From Sphingomonas bisphenolicum (lineage in GTDB: Bacteria; Pseudomonadota; Alphaproteobacteria; Sphingomonadales; Sphingomonadaceae), in contig NZ_AP018817.1 of the NCBI RefSeq assembly GCF_024349785.1, positions 1,085,501 to 1,149,500 on the forward strand: a DNA stretch of 64,000 nucleotides, given 5' to 3'. The position numbers were made by a program, and so were the translations under genes. Below are positions 36,389 to 45,919 of this stretch, in pieces. Position 1 is the stretch's first letter; each line of letters begins with the position of its first letter. The notes beneath the pieces are model-generated. The model saw only the letters and a list, made by a program, of their open reading frames with translations. It was not told where the DNA came from and searched no databases.

Positions 36389-37654
36389 TTATGGTCGCCC
36401 TGTGTCGGGCGCGTGGTGGATGACGCGCTGCGGGTAGGGAATGGCGATGCCATTGTCGCGGAACAGCTGCCAGACGCGACCCAGCACGTCCGACTTCACA
36501 TTGCCCACGCCGCCTTCGGGGTCGCTGATCCACACCAATATGTCATGTTCGACGCGGCTTTCCCCGAAACTGGTGAGCCAGACATTGGGCCTGGGATTGC
36601 GCAGTACGCGGGGGCTGTCCTGTGCGGCCTGGAGCATCAATTGCTGGGCGAGCTTGAGGTCGGAGTCGAAGGCGATGCCGACAGGGATGCGAACGCGGAC
36701 GTTGCGGTCGGAATAGGACCAGTTCTCCACCTCCTGCGTCATCAGATTCTCGTTGGGAATCAGATGTTCCTTGCCGTCGCGAGTGATGACGGAGACGGCG
36801 CGGACGCCGATCTTGTTCACCCAGCCGAAACTGTCGCCCACGACGATGACGTCGCCCGGCTTGATCGAGCGGTCCATCAGCAGGATGATGCCGGCGATCA
36901 GATTGCCGAAGGTCTTTTGCAGGCCGAAACCGATGGCGAGGCCGAGCGCGCCGGAGAAGACGGCGAAGGCGGTCAGGTCGATCGACAGCAGATCGACGCC
37001 GATGAAGAAGGCGGCGACGATCACCGCGATGGCGGCGAGCTTTTGCGCCAGCAGCTTCTGCGTCGGATCGAAGCCGTCGGTCTTCTGGATCGATCGACCG
37101 ATGAGGCGATTGGTCAGGCGCACGGCGGCGAAGAGCGCGACGCAGGTGGCGGCGATCGAGAGCAGACCGAGCAGGGTGATGCGGCGCTTGCCCAGGGTGA
37201 AGCCGATGCGATCGAGCATCTCGCCCACCGGGACGATGCCGCCGCTGCTGCCCGACACGATCAGGATGAAGAGGATGAGCGCGAGCGGCGCGACCGCCCA
37301 GCGGGGTATGGCGAGGCCGCGCAGGATGTGGGTGGCGAGCAGCGCCACCGCCCCGCCCAGCGCCGTGCCGACGACGAGATGGGCGAGCGATCCGGTCGGC
37401 CAGAGGACGAGCGCCAGCGCCAGCAGCAATGCGGCGACGCCATGGCGCAGGATAGCGCGGACATGGCCGGCCAGCGCGTCGCCCAGCGGCGGCAGGCGAT
37501 GACGCAGGCGCGGGGCGAGGGCGCGGCCGATGGCCCAGGCGGCGGCATAAAGCAAAATGGCGAGCAGCAGCGCGACCATCGGGTGGACGATGTCCGGGTC
37601 GCCGGGCAAGAGCGCCAGCAAATGGGTGGCGCCAGGGGTCATCGGCGGGGTCAT
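36389..37654 (-). CDS. MscS-family mechanosensitive ion channel
   Basis: A 421-residue membrane channel of the small-conductance mechanosensitive family, which releases solutes on osmotic downshock. Several N-terminal membrane helices precede the pore helix region AFAVFSGALGLAIGFGLQKTF and the MscS beta domain (DRSIKPGDVIVVGDSFGWV, VITRDGKEHLIPNENLMTQ). The C-terminal domain ends with the VWQLFRDNGIAIPYPQ motif. It follows metC by only three bases and appears to be the last gene of a sseA-metC-mscS transcript. Confidence 0.92.
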   Translation of the reverse strand: MTPPMTPGATHLLALLPGDPDIVHPMVALLLAILLYAAAWAIGRALAPRLRHRLPPLGDALAGHVRAILRHGVAALLLALALVLWPTGSLAHLVVGTALGGAVALLATHILRGLAIPRWAVAPLALILFILIVSGSSGGIVPVGEMLDRIGFTLGKRRITLLGLLSIAATCVALFAAVRLTNRLIGRSIQKTDGFDPTQKLLAQKLAAIAVIVAAFFIGVDLLSIDLTAFAVFSGALGLAIGFGLQKTFGNLIAGIILLMDRSIKPGDVIVVGDSFGWVNKIGVRAVSVITRDGKEHLIPNENLMTQEVENWSYSDRNVRVRIPVGIAFDSDLKLAQQLMLQAAQDSPRVLRNPRPNVWLTSFGESRVEHDILVWISDPEGGVGNVKSDVLGRVWQLFRDNGIAIPYPQRVIHHAPDTGRP

Positions 37655-37657
37655 TTT

Positions 37658-38887
37658 CTAGCCGGCATCCCGTATCGCCCGGAAGCGGGCGAGGCCGGCG
37701 TCGAGGTCCGCGATCAGGTCGGCCGGGTCTTCCAGGCCGATATGGAGGCGGACCGCCGGGCCTTCGGCGTTCCATATCGTCGCGCTGCGATAGCGGGCGG
37801 GATCGACGGGCAGGGCCAGGCTTTCGAAGCCGCCCCAGCTATAGCCGATGCCGAAATGGGCGAGGCCGTCGATCAGGGCGGCGCGGGCGGCCTCGTCGCC
37901 GCCATCGAGGATGAAGGTGAAGAGGCCGGTCGAACCGCTGAAATCCCGCTGCCACAGGGCGTGGCCGGGGCAGTCGGGGAGCGCAGGATGGAGGACGCGG
38001 GCGACATCGGGCTGGTCTTTCAGCCAATGGGCGATGGCGAGCGCGCTGTCCTGATGCTGTTGCAGCCGGACGCCCAGCGTGCGCAGGCCGCGACTGGCGA
38101 GCCAGGCGTCGTCGGGGCTGACCATCTGGCCCAAGAGATAGGCGGTCTGGCGAATCCTGGCGAACCAGTCGGCGGTCGCGGTCACGCTGCCCATCATCAC
38201 GTCGCTATGGCCGACGATATATTTGGTGCAGGCGAGGATCGCAATATCGACCCCATGGCTGAGCGCGGGGAAATAGAGCGGCGTCGCCCAGGTATTGTCG
38301 AGCAGAGTGACGATGCCGTTCGCCTGCGCCCAGGCGGTCAGCGTGGGCACGTCCTGCACCTCGAAGGTCAGGCTGCCGGGGCTTTCGAGGAACAGGGCGC
38401 GGATCGGGCCGCCTTCAAGATAGACATCGAGCGAGACGGTTGCGGGATCATAATAGATCGTTTCGATACCGTAATTATCGAGCAATTGGGTGCAGAAATT
38501 GCGGGTCGGGTCATAGGCGCTGTCCACCATCAGCAGCCGGTCGCCGGGCTTGAGGACGGCCATCAGCGCGCAGGCGATCGCCGCGACGCCCGACGGGTAG
38601 AGCATCGTGCCTTCCGCGCCCGGCTCCATTTCGGTGAGCGCGTCGGCAAGGGACCAGGCGGTCGGCGTGCCCTTGCGTCCGTAGAAGAGCCGTTCATGCG
38701 TGCTGCTGCCCGCGGCTTTGCGCAGATGGGCGACATCGTCATAGAGGATGGTCGAGGCGCGCCAGACAGGTGGGCTGACAATTGCGCCGGGCTGGCCGGG
38801 CATCCCGGTCCATTCGGGCTTGCGGCCGGCTTGCGCGAGTTTGGTGAGGGGCCTGCGCCCATCCTTGCCGGAAGCGTCTTCGCTCAT
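37658..38887 (-). CDS. metC: cystathionine beta-lyase
   Basis: PLP-dependent enzyme of the Cys/Met metabolism family (409 aa) that cleaves cystathionine to homocysteine, ammonia and pyruvate. Family signatures are FYGRKGTPTAWSLADALTEM, YPSGVAAIACALMAVLKPGD, LLDNTWATPLYFPALSHGVD and the PLP-lysine region ACTKYIVGHSDVMMGSVTA. The MetC assignment over other family members rests on the RKGTPT and GHSD motifs. The ATG at 38887 overlaps the sseA stop as ATGA, so the two are coupled. Confidence 0.9.
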   Translation of the reverse strand: MSEDASGKDGRRPLTKLAQAGRKPEWTGMPGQPGAIVSPPVWRASTILYDDVAHLRKAAGSSTHERLFYGRKGTPTAWSLADALTEMEPGAEGTMLYPSGVAAIACALMAVLKPGDRLLMVDSAYDPTRNFCTQLLDNYGIETIYYDPATVSLDVYLEGGPIRALFLESPGSLTFEVQDVPTLTAWAQANGIVTLLDNTWATPLYFPALSHGVDIAILACTKYIVGHSDVMMGSVTATADWFARIRQTAYLLGQMVSPDDAWLASRGLRTLGVRLQQHQDSALAIAHWLKDQPDVARVLHPALPDCPGHALWQRDFSGSTGLFTFILDGGDEAARAALIDGLAHFGIGYSWGGFESLALPVDPARYRSATIWNAEGPAVRLHIGLEDPADLIADLDAGLARFRAIRDAG

Positions 38888-39729
38888 GCTGCGCCCGTCG
38901 CCTTGGGCGTGGCGGGGTCGAATCCCCATTCCGACCAACTGCCGTCATAGAGGGTGACGGCGTCGTTGCCGAGCGTTTCGAGGCCCGCGAGCAGGATCGC
39001 GGCGGTGACGCCGCTGCCGCAGGTGGTGATGACTGGAGCGGCCGGGTCGATGCCTGCGCCCTCGAACAGCGCGCGCAGCTCTTCGCCCGCCTTCATGCTG
39101 TTGTCCGGGTTGAACAGGGCGGAGGAGGGGAGATTGCGCGATCCGGGGATATGGCCCGACGCCATGCCGGGGCGCGGTTCGGCCTCTTGCCCGGTGAAGC
39201 GGCCTGCGCCGCGCGCGTCCAGCACCTGTTCCGCGCCGCTCGCGACATTGGCGATCAGGTCCGCCTTGGTGCGGACCTGACCGGCTGCGCGACGGGCGAT
39301 GGCGGTGCCGGGGGCGGGCGTTGCCGCGCCGCTCTGCGTCGGCCGTCCCTCCGCCACCCATTTGGGCAGGCCGCCGTCGAGAATCATCGCGGATGCGCCA
39401 AGGCCATAGAGGCGCATCATCCACCAGCCGCGCGCGGCGCTGTGGGTGGGGCTGTTGTCATAGACGATGATGCGGCTGTCGGGATGGATTCCCAGCGCCT
39501 GGACACGCTGCGTCATGAGATTGTCGGGCGGCAACATGCCGGGGGTCGGGTCGGCCGGATCGTTGAGGGTCGGCAGGTCGAGAAAGACGGCGCCCGGGAT
39601 ATGGGCGGCTTCATATTCGGCGCGCGGGTCGCGGGGGGTGCCGGGCAGGAACAGGCTGGCGTCGAGGATGACGAGGTCGGGCTGGCCAAGCTGGGCGGCG
39701 AGGTCTGCGGTGGACAGGAAAATGGTCAT
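38884..39729 (-). CDS. sseA: 3-mercaptopyruvate sulfurtransferase
   Basis: Two-domain rhodanese-fold enzyme (281 aa) that transfers sulfur from 3-mercaptopyruvate. The inactive first domain includes LVILDASLFLPGTPRDPRAE and HIPGAVFLDLPTL; the second holds the active loop TTCGSGVTAAIL. The CGSGVT loop is the form typical of mercaptopyruvate sulfurtransferases rather than thiosulfate rhodaneses. First gene of the sseA-metC-mscS unit, which joins cysteine and methionine sulfur metabolism. Confidence 0.94.
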   Translation of the reverse strand: MTIFLSTADLAAQLGQPDLVILDASLFLPGTPRDPRAEYEAAHIPGAVFLDLPTLNDPADPTPGMLPPDNLMTQRVQALGIHPDSRIIVYDNSPTHSAARGWWMMRLYGLGASAMILDGGLPKWVAEGRPTQSGAATPAPGTAIARRAAGQVRTKADLIANVASGAEQVLDARGAGRFTGQEAEPRPGMASGHIPGSRNLPSSALFNPDNSMKAGEELRALFEGAGIDPAAPVITTCGSGVTAAILLAGLETLGNDAVTLYDGSWSEWGFDPATPKATGAA

Positions 39730-39801
39730 GCGGCGTCCTTCGGCCCTTGTTCGCCCCTGTCTTAGAGCGGGACGGCAAGGGATTAAAGGGCGTTGCGCCT
39801 A

Positions 39802-41097
39802 TCAGGCCGGCGTAAGTTCCGCCGCGGCGCGGGCGGCGGGGCGGCGATATTGGCGCGGCCCCTGGTCCAGGCGGAGCGGGGCGAGGCGCTCGGCCGGCGG
39901 CTCCTGCTCCTGCCCGACGATGAAGGCGCGGGCGGTGCGGCCCTGTTCGACCGGATCGGCATCCTGCGGCCCCCAGCGATAGGCGGCGTCGAAGGCGGCC
40001 AGCGGGATCAGCAGGCTGCGCTGGCCCATCGTCACCGGCACGATCTGGTCGGGCGACAGGCGCAGCTCGCCCGCAAGCTGGAGCGTTTCGCCCGATGCGA
40101 TCGATACGGCGCTATGCAGCGGCAGGCCGTCGTCGCCGGTGAAGAAGCCGTTGAGCAGGGCCTGCTGCTGCGCGCCGCCATTGCCCAATATGCCGCGCAC
40201 CAGCACGTCCTGCGCCGGGCGGTCGCCGCGATTGTGCAGGATCAGGCTGTAGCTGATTGTGACGCCCATCAGGGAATAGCGCGCCTGCGACACGGTCATG
40301 TCCATGTCGAGCCAGGGACGCTCGGCCGGGGCGGAAGCGGGTGCGCGCGCGGTGGCGGGGGCGGCGGGGGTGAGTCGCACGGTGTCGGCAGGCGGTGGTG
40401 GCGCGGCGGGCGGGGCGACCGGATCGGCTAAGGGTTCCGCAGCCGGTTCGGCCAGCGGTTCCGCGGTCGGACGGCGGCGGCGTAGCAGAAAGGCGGCGGC
40501 CAGCACGGCCAGGGCGAGTAGGCCGCCGATGATCCAGGGCAGGGACAGGGGGCTGGCGTCTTCCGCCGCCGAGGCGGGCGCGGCGGCCGGTTCCGGACTG
40601 TCCGTGGCGTTGGTCGCGGGCGCGGGAGGCGGCTGGAGCGTTGGCGCGACCGCGGCGCTGGCGTTGGCCGGGGCGTCGTCGGGCGCGGGCTGCGCCGGCG
40701 TGGCGGCGGCGGGTGCGGCTTCGGGCTGGCGCGTCGGCTGCGCGGGCGGCGGCGTCGCGCGATCGGTGGGACGCGGCGCGCGGGGCGTTTCCGACGGCGT
40801 CGCGGGTGGGGCAGGGCGCGGTCGGCTGGGCTGCGGCGTCGGCTGCACCGTGGCGGGCGGCGGCGTCACCGTGGGTGCTACGACCGGGGGCGTAACGCTG
40901 GGCGTGACGGGATCGCGATAGACGTTCAGTTCCGGGCCCTGCCGGTTGGGATTGGGCGCGGGCGTCGTATTGGCGGGCGGTAGCTGGAAGCCGGGGGCGG
41001 TTTCCGCCGCCTGTTGGGCATGGACGGGCGCGGCGGAAAGTGCGGCAATTGCCAGCAGCGGCGCCGCGAACGGCAACGGACGAATATGAGACCCCAT
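39802..41097 (-). CDS. Pro/Ala-rich single-pass membrane protein
   Basis: A 431-residue envelope protein. It has a signal peptide (PLPFAAPLLAIAALSAAPVHA), a 150-residue low-complexity Pro/Ala/Thr-rich region, one membrane segment (LPWIIGGLLALAVLAAAFLL) followed by a basic RRRR stop, a second Pro/Ala-rich stretch, and a C-terminal strand-rich domain of about 140 residues (MTVSQARYSLMGVTISYSLI, LHNRGDRPAQDVLVRGIL). The C-terminal domain looks like an immunoglobulin-type fold in the cytoplasm. No family named. The ATG at 41097 gives the signal peptide. Confidence 0.75.
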   Translation of the reverse strand: MGSHIRPLPFAAPLLAIAALSAAPVHAQQAAETAPGFQLPPANTTPAPNPNRQGPELNVYRDPVTPSVTPPVVAPTVTPPPATVQPTPQPSRPRPAPPATPSETPRAPRPTDRATPPPAQPTRQPEAAPAAATPAQPAPDDAPANASAAVAPTLQPPPAPATNATDSPEPAAAPASAAEDASPLSLPWIIGGLLALAVLAAAFLLRRRRPTAEPLAEPAAEPLADPVAPPAAPPPPADTVRLTPAAPATARAPASAPAERPWLDMDMTVSQARYSLMGVTISYSLILHNRGDRPAQDVLVRGILGNGGAQQQALLNGFFTGDDGLPLHSAVSIASGETLQLAGELRLSPDQIVPVTMGQRSLLIPLAAFDAAYRWGPQDADPVEQGRTARAFIVGQEQEPPAERLAPLRLDQGPRQYRRPAARAAAELTPA

Positions 41098-41185
41098 GGC
41101 CCTGCCAAGGCACAAGAATGGCTGAACCGCAAGTGAACAATGCAGGCCGATGACATCAGGCGTGCAATCGCGTAGATGGCCGGGC

Positions 41186-41647
41186 ATGACCGACCTTCCC
41201 ACCGCGCCCCTGCATCTGGGGCAGAGCAGCGCCCTTCCCGCCAGCCCGGAAGCGGCCGTGCTGGATTATGTGCCCAATCCGCGCCCCGGCAAACCCTATC
41301 TGGTGCGCTTCACCGCGCCCGAATTCACCTCGCTCTGCCCGGTGACCGGCCAGCCCGATTTCGCCCATCTGGTGATCGATTATGCGCCGGGCGCGACGAT
41401 CGTCGAATCGAAATCGCTCAAGCTGTTCCTGGGCGCGTTCCGCAACCACGCCGCCTTTCACGAGGATTGCACCGTGGGCATCGGCGAGCGGTTGTTCGCC
41501 GAGATGGACCCGGTCTGGCTGCGCATCGGCGGATACTGGTATCCGCGCGGCGGCATCCCGATCGACGTCTTCTGGCAATCGGGCGAGCCGCCGGCGGGCC
41601 TGTGGCTGCCGGCGCAGGATGTGCCGGGATATCGCGGGCGGGGGTAA
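41186..41647 (+). CDS. queF: NADPH-dependent 7-cyano-7-deazaguanine reductase
   Basis: Reduces preQ0 to preQ1 in queuosine biosynthesis for tRNA modification. The 153-residue single-domain (YkvM-type) protein has the active Cys in [19 protein letters not shown], the QueF motif [20 protein letters not shown] and [14 protein letters not shown]. The ATG at 41186 was preferred over one at 41150 because it matches family length. It stands alone; no other queuosine gene is present, and no preQ1 riboswitch was seen. Confidence 0.95.
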   Translation: MTDLPTAPLHLGQSSALPASPEAAVLDYVPNPRPGKPYLVRFTAPEFTSLCPVTGQPDFAHLVIDYAPGATIVESKSLKLFLGAFRNHAAFHEDCTVGIGERLFAEMDPVWLRIGGYWYPRGGIPIDVFWQSGEPPAGLWLPAQDVPGYRGRG

Positions 41648-41825
41648 ATCCCGAACGGAGATGGGGCGGGTCGGCCCTGTTTGACAAACGGGCAACAGGG
41701 TTCGACCAACGACATGCCGGCCGTACGCCATCGCTTGACCGATGCAGCGAAACGGCCGATCCCGCGTTTATTGCGCGTGAGACATGATTTCATGCGCTCC
41801 CAAGACGTGTCGGAGTCTTCATCCT

Positions 41826-44480
41826 ATGCCCCTCAAGACCATTCTGCCGCTGCTGATCGCGGCTGCGCCTGTCGCCATTGCGGCCCCCGCCCTGGCGCAA
41901 AGCGCGCCAACGCCCGGTTCCATGCCCACCGGCCCCGCCGCCGGGATCACCACGCAATTGCCGCGCGGCGCCGCGCCCAGCCATTATGCGATTCAAGTGA
42001 CGCCCGATGCGGCGAACCTGAAGTTCAGCGGCAAGGTGACGATCGATGTCAGCGTCGCGACCGTGCTGCCGGCGCTGGTGCTGAACGCCGCCGACCTGAC
42101 CGTTTCGTCCGTCATGCTGACGCCGGCAAAGGGCAAGGCGATCAAGGGCACCGCCAGGATCGATGCGGACGCCCAGACCGTCAGCCTGGATTTCGGCAAG
42201 CCGGTCCAGCCGGGCAGCTACAAGCTCGACATCGTCTATGCCGGCGTCATCAACCAGCAGGCGAACGGCCTGTTCGCGCTCGACTATACCGACAATGCGG
42301 GCGCGGCGAAGCGCGCGCTCTTCACCCAGTTCGAAGCGCCCGATGCGCGCCGCTTCGTGCCGAGCTGGGACGAGCCGAGCTACAAGGCGACGTTCGACCT
42401 GTCCGCGGTCGTTCCCGCCGACCAACTGGCGGTCGGCAACATGCCGGTCAAGACGAGCAAGGATATGGGCGGCGGCAAGAAGCTGGTCACGTTCGGCACC
42501 AGCCCCAAAATGTCCTCCTACCTGTTGTTCTTCGGCCTGGGCGAACTCGACCGCGCCACCAAGATGGCGGGCAATACCGAAGTCGGCGTCATCACCGGCA
42601 AGGGCAATACGGGCAAGGCGCAACTGGCGCTCGACGCGTCGGCCAGCATCCTGCCCTATTATAACGATTATTTCGGCGTCCCCTATCCGCTGCCCAAGCT
42701 GGATAATGTCGCGGGACCAGGCCAGAGCCAGTTCTTCAGCGCGATGGAGAATTGGGGCGCGATCTTCACCTTCGAGCGCGCCTTGCTGGTCGATCCGCGC
42801 TTCACGTCGGAAGCGACCAAGCGCCGCATCTATGAAACCGTCGCGCATGAAATGGCGCATCAGTGGTTCGGCGACCTCGTCACCATGGCCTGGTGGGACG
42901 ATCTGTGGCTGAACGAGGGGTTCGCAAGCTGGATGGCGACCAAGGTGACCGACAAGCTGCAACCCGACTGGGAAATGCTGCTGACCCGCGTGGACGGGCG
43001 CGAGGCGGCGATGAGCCTCGATTCGCTCGCCACCACCCATGCCGTGGTGCAGAAGATCACCACCGTCGATCAGGTGAACCAGGCGTTCGACGCCATCACC
43101 TATCAGAAGGGTGAGGCGGTCATCACCATGCTGGAAGGCTATGCCGGCGAGGATGCATGGAAAGCGGGCATCCAAGCCTATATGAAGGCGCATGCCTACG
43201 GAAACACCGTGACCGACGACCTGTGGAAATCGGTCGAGGGCGCGGGCGCCACGGGGCTGGTTTCGATCGCGCATGACTTTACGTCGCAGCCGGGCATTCC
43301 GCTGGTCACCGTCGACAGCGCGGTCTGCAAGGGCGGATCGACCGTCCTGACGCTGAGCCAGGGCGAATTTAGCCGCGATCAGAAGAGCAAGACGCCGCTG
43401 CGCTGGAACGTGCCGGTCAAGGCGCAGACCATCGGCGGCGAAGCGCAGCGTCTGATTTTGCAGGGCAAGGGCACGGTGACGCTGCCGGGCTGCGGCGCCT
43501 ATGTCGTCAATGCGGGGCAGACGGGCTATTATCGCTCGCTCTATCCGGCGGCCAATGTGAAGGCGCTGGCGAAGGATTTCACCAGGCTGGCCAGCATCGA
43601 CCAGACCGGCTTGCTTGCGGACAACTTCCAGCTTGGTTTGGGCGGGTATCAGCCGATCGGGCTGGCGATGGACCTGGTGGACGCGGTGCCCGCGACCGCC
43701 AGCCCCGCCGTGCTGGCGGAGGTCCCGGAATATATCAGCGGCGCTTATGACATGCTGGAGAGCGACAAGGCGGCGCAGGCGAAGGTGGCGGCCTATGGCT
43801 CGGCCAAGCTGGGGCCGGTGCTGGCGGATATCGGCTATGACGTGAAGCCGGGCGAAGCGGCGCAGGCGCCGGTGCTGCGTCAGGCGCTGGTGGCGACGCT
43901 GGGCGATATGGGCGACAAGACGGTGGTGGCCGAAGCCAATCGTCGCTTCGCCCAGCCTGCCCTGCTCGATGGGCCGCTGCGCAACACCTGGCTGTCGATC
44001 ATCGCCAAAAATGCCGATCAGGCGACCTGGGACAAGCTGCGCGCCATGGCCAAGGGCGCGACGACCGACCTGGAGAAGAGCAGCACCTATGCGCTGCTGG
44101 GCGGCGCGAAAGACGAGAAGCTGGCGGCGCAGGCGCTGGACCTCGCTTTGACCGACGAGCCGGGCAAGACGACGAGCGCGGCGATCATCAGCGCGGTCGG
44201 TTACGAGCATCCGATGATGGCGGTCGATTATGTGCTGGCGCATCGCGCGCAATATGAGGCGCTGATCGACGTCTCGGCGCGCAGCCAGGCGCTGGCGCGC
44301 CTCGGTGGCGGGTCGGCCGACCCGGCGATGGCGACCAAGCTGGACGCCTATGCCACCCAATATCTGACGCCCGAATCGCGCAAGGTGGTGGATCGCGCCA
44401 TTTCCGCGATCAAGACGCGGATCGAGACGCGGGGCCGGTTGCAGGCGCCGCTCACCGCCTGGTTCGCGGGCAGGAAATAA
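41826..44480 (+). CDS. M1-family aminopeptidase
   Basis: Exported zinc aminopeptidase of 884 residues. The N-terminus MPLKTILPLLIAAAPVAIAA is a signal peptide; the GXMEN substrate motif appears as SAMENWGAIF and the zinc site as ETVAHEMAHQWFGD with the distal Glu in LWLNEGFASW. The C-terminal half is the ERAP1-like helical domain. Unlike cytosolic PepN this is a periplasmic or secreted enzyme. CGGAG lies ten bases before the ATG. A strong terminator follows directly. Confidence 0.95.
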   Translation: MPLKTILPLLIAAAPVAIAAPALAQSAPTPGSMPTGPAAGITTQLPRGAAPSHYAIQVTPDAANLKFSGKVTIDVSVATVLPALVLNAADLTVSSVMLTPAKGKAIKGTARIDADAQTVSLDFGKPVQPGSYKLDIVYAGVINQQANGLFALDYTDNAGAAKRALFTQFEAPDARRFVPSWDEPSYKATFDLSAVVPADQLAVGNMPVKTSKDMGGGKKLVTFGTSPKMSSYLLFFGLGELDRATKMAGNTEVGVITGKGNTGKAQLALDASASILPYYNDYFGVPYPLPKLDNVAGPGQSQFFSAMENWGAIFTFERALLVDPRFTSEATKRRIYETVAHEMAHQWFGDLVTMAWWDDLWLNEGFASWMATKVTDKLQPDWEMLLTRVDGREAAMSLDSLATTHAVVQKITTVDQVNQAFDAITYQKGEAVITMLEGYAGEDAWKAGIQAYMKAHAYGNTVTDDLWKSVEGAGATGLVSIAHDFTSQPGIPLVTVDSAVCKGGSTVLTLSQGEFSRDQKSKTPLRWNVPVKAQTIGGEAQRLILQGKGTVTLPGCGAYVVNAGQTGYYRSLYPAANVKALAKDFTRLASIDQTGLLADNFQLGLGGYQPIGLAMDLVDAVPATASPAVLAEVPEYISGAYDMLESDKAAQAKVAAYGSAKLGPVLADIGYDVKPGEAAQAPVLRQALVATLGDMGDKTVVAEANRRFAQPALLDGPLRNTWLSIIAKNADQATWDKLRAMAKGATTDLEKSSTYALLGGAKDEKLAAQALDLALTDEPGKTTSAAIISAVGYEHPMMAVDYVLAHRAQYEALIDVSARSQALARLGGGSADPAMATKLDAYATQYLTPESRKVVDRAISAIKTRIETRGRLQAPLTAWFAGRK

Positions 44481-44485
44481 GCAGG

Positions 44486-44516
44486 AAGGGCGGTGGCGCG
44501 ATCCACCGCCCTTTTT
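44486..44516 (+). terminator. rho-independent terminator of the aminopeptidase gene
   Basis: Arms AAGGGCGGTGG (44486-44496) and CCACCGCCCTT (44503-44513) with a 6-nt loop (CGCGAT) and a T-run reaching 44516. It lies just past the stop of the aminopeptidase gene and three bases before the end of the convergent gene. Confidence 0.9.
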
Positions 44517-44519
44517 GAT

Positions 44520-45848
44520 TCAGAGGATTCGCCGTTCGCGCGCGGCGCGTTCCAGATCGTCGCGGAAGGCGGGGTGGGCGATGGCGATGAGCGCGCGGGC
44601 GCGATCGGCCAGGCTCTTGCCCTTCATGTCGGCGGAGCCGAATTCGGTGACGATGATATGGGTATCGGTGCGCGGCGTCGTGACCGGGCCGTCGAGCCAG
44701 GGGACGATGCGCGATATCGTGCCTTTCGCGGCGGTCGCATGGCAGGCGATGATCGACCGGCCGCCCTTCGACGCATAGGCGCCGCGCACGAAATCGAGCT
44801 GGCCGCCGGTCCCGCTATATTGGCGGCCGTTCACGAATTCCGAATTGCAGGCGCCCGACAGGTCCAGTTGCAGCGTGGCGTTGACCGAAAGCATGGCGTC
44901 ATTCTGCGCGATGACATGCGGCGCGTTCACATATTCGACAGGCCGGGCGTCGAGCGTCGGATTGTCGTGCAGGAAATCGTAGAGCGGCTGGTCGCCCATG
45001 GCGAAGGTGAAGACCGATTTGCCGGGGTGCAGGCTCTTGGCGCTGTTGTCGACCACGCCTGCCTGGATCAGGCTGACGAGGCCGGGCGAGAGGAGTTCGG
45101 TGTGGATGCCCAGGCGCCGATGGCTCATCAGCGCGGCGCAGACCGCGTCGGGCACCGCGCCGATGCCCATTTGCAGGCAGGCGCCATCCTCCACCATGGC
45201 GGCGATGATCGCGCCGATCGCGTCGTCCGTGGCGTTGCGGGGGAGGGACGGGGTCTGGCAGAGCGGGACATGATGTTCGACCAGCGCAGCGACGTCCGAC
45301 ACATGGATCAGGCAGTCGCCATGGACATAGGGCATGGCGGGGTTGACCTCCACGACTAGCCGCGTGCCGCTGCGCGCGACCGCCAGCGCATAGTCGGTGT
45401 CGGTGCCGAGGCTGAAATAGCCATTCGCATCCATCGGCGAGACGGTGGTGATGAAGCTGTCCACGCCGATATGCTCGGTCAGGGCGCGGGGTATCTGGTG
45501 GAACGGGACCGGCAGCAATTCAGCCAGGGGACCGGAGCTGGGGTCGGATTCGGTCGCCGACAGCGCGTCGTTGGCGCGCTCCACGCCGCCATGGAACAGG
45601 CTGATCCGGCGGATGCGGTCGGCGAGGTCCGGTGCGAGGATCGCGGCGGCGGACGCTGCGGGCGCGAGCATGGCGTAGAGGGTGGCGTCGCGCAGCGCGC
45701 CGGCGCGCACCCGATCGGCCAGCGCCGCCGCCAGCGCGGGCGGGAAACTGACGGCGAGGCCGGCAGCGATCTGCGCGCCATCCGGGATCAGCGCGACGGC
45801 CTGCTGCGCCGACATCCGCTTCGCGTCATATAGTTCCTTGATGGTCAT
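44520..45848 (-). CDS. acetyl-CoA hydrolase/transferase family protein
   Basis: A 442-residue CoA-transferase-fold enzyme related to 4-hydroxybutyrate CoA-transferase and acetyl-CoA hydrolase (Cat1). It has two domains: the first with PDGAQIAAGLAVSFPPALAA and FHGGVERANDAL, the second with LQMGIGAVPDAVCAALMSH, LSPGLVSLIQAGVVDN, FAMGDQPLYDFLHDNP and the C-terminal TRTDTHIIVTEFG-like segment with GKSLADRARALI. The substrate acyl group cannot be fixed. It may precede the phytase locus only by chance, since it ends 71 nt from it and reads the same way. Confidence 0.88.
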   Translation of the reverse strand: MTIKELYDAKRMSAQQAVALIPDGAQIAAGLAVSFPPALAAALADRVRAGALRDATLYAMLAPAASAAAILAPDLADRIRRISLFHGGVERANDALSATESDPSSGPLAELLPVPFHQIPRALTEHIGVDSFITTVSPMDANGYFSLGTDTDYALAVARSGTRLVVEVNPAMPYVHGDCLIHVSDVAALVEHHVPLCQTPSLPRNATDDAIGAIIAAMVEDGACLQMGIGAVPDAVCAALMSHRRLGIHTELLSPGLVSLIQAGVVDNSAKSLHPGKSVFTFAMGDQPLYDFLHDNPTLDARPVEYVNAPHVIAQNDAMLSVNATLQLDLSGACNSEFVNGRQYSGTGGQLDFVRGAYASKGGRSIIACHATAAKGTISRIVPWLDGPVTTPRTDTHIIVTEFGSADMKGKSLADRARALIAIAHPAFRDDLERAARERRIL

Positions 45849-45919
45849 GCCCTCTCCCCGGCGCTTTGGGGCCTTGTCGCCCGGCGCCGCGGAGAGGGCA
45901 ATCCACCTTTAGTGGGAAG

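Noticed and set aside
39730..39801. SAM riboswitch or S-box upstream of sseA-metC
   Set aside because: The short upstream gap shows no matching conserved core or pairing.
41681..41709. Perfect TTGACA before the aminopeptidase gene as a -35 box
   Set aside because: No acceptable -10 hexamer at 16-18 bp; one box alone is too weak.
41790..44360. An 856-codon open frame antisense to the M1 aminopeptidase
   Set aside because: Same reason: antisense shadow of a gene with clear catalytic motifs on the other strand.
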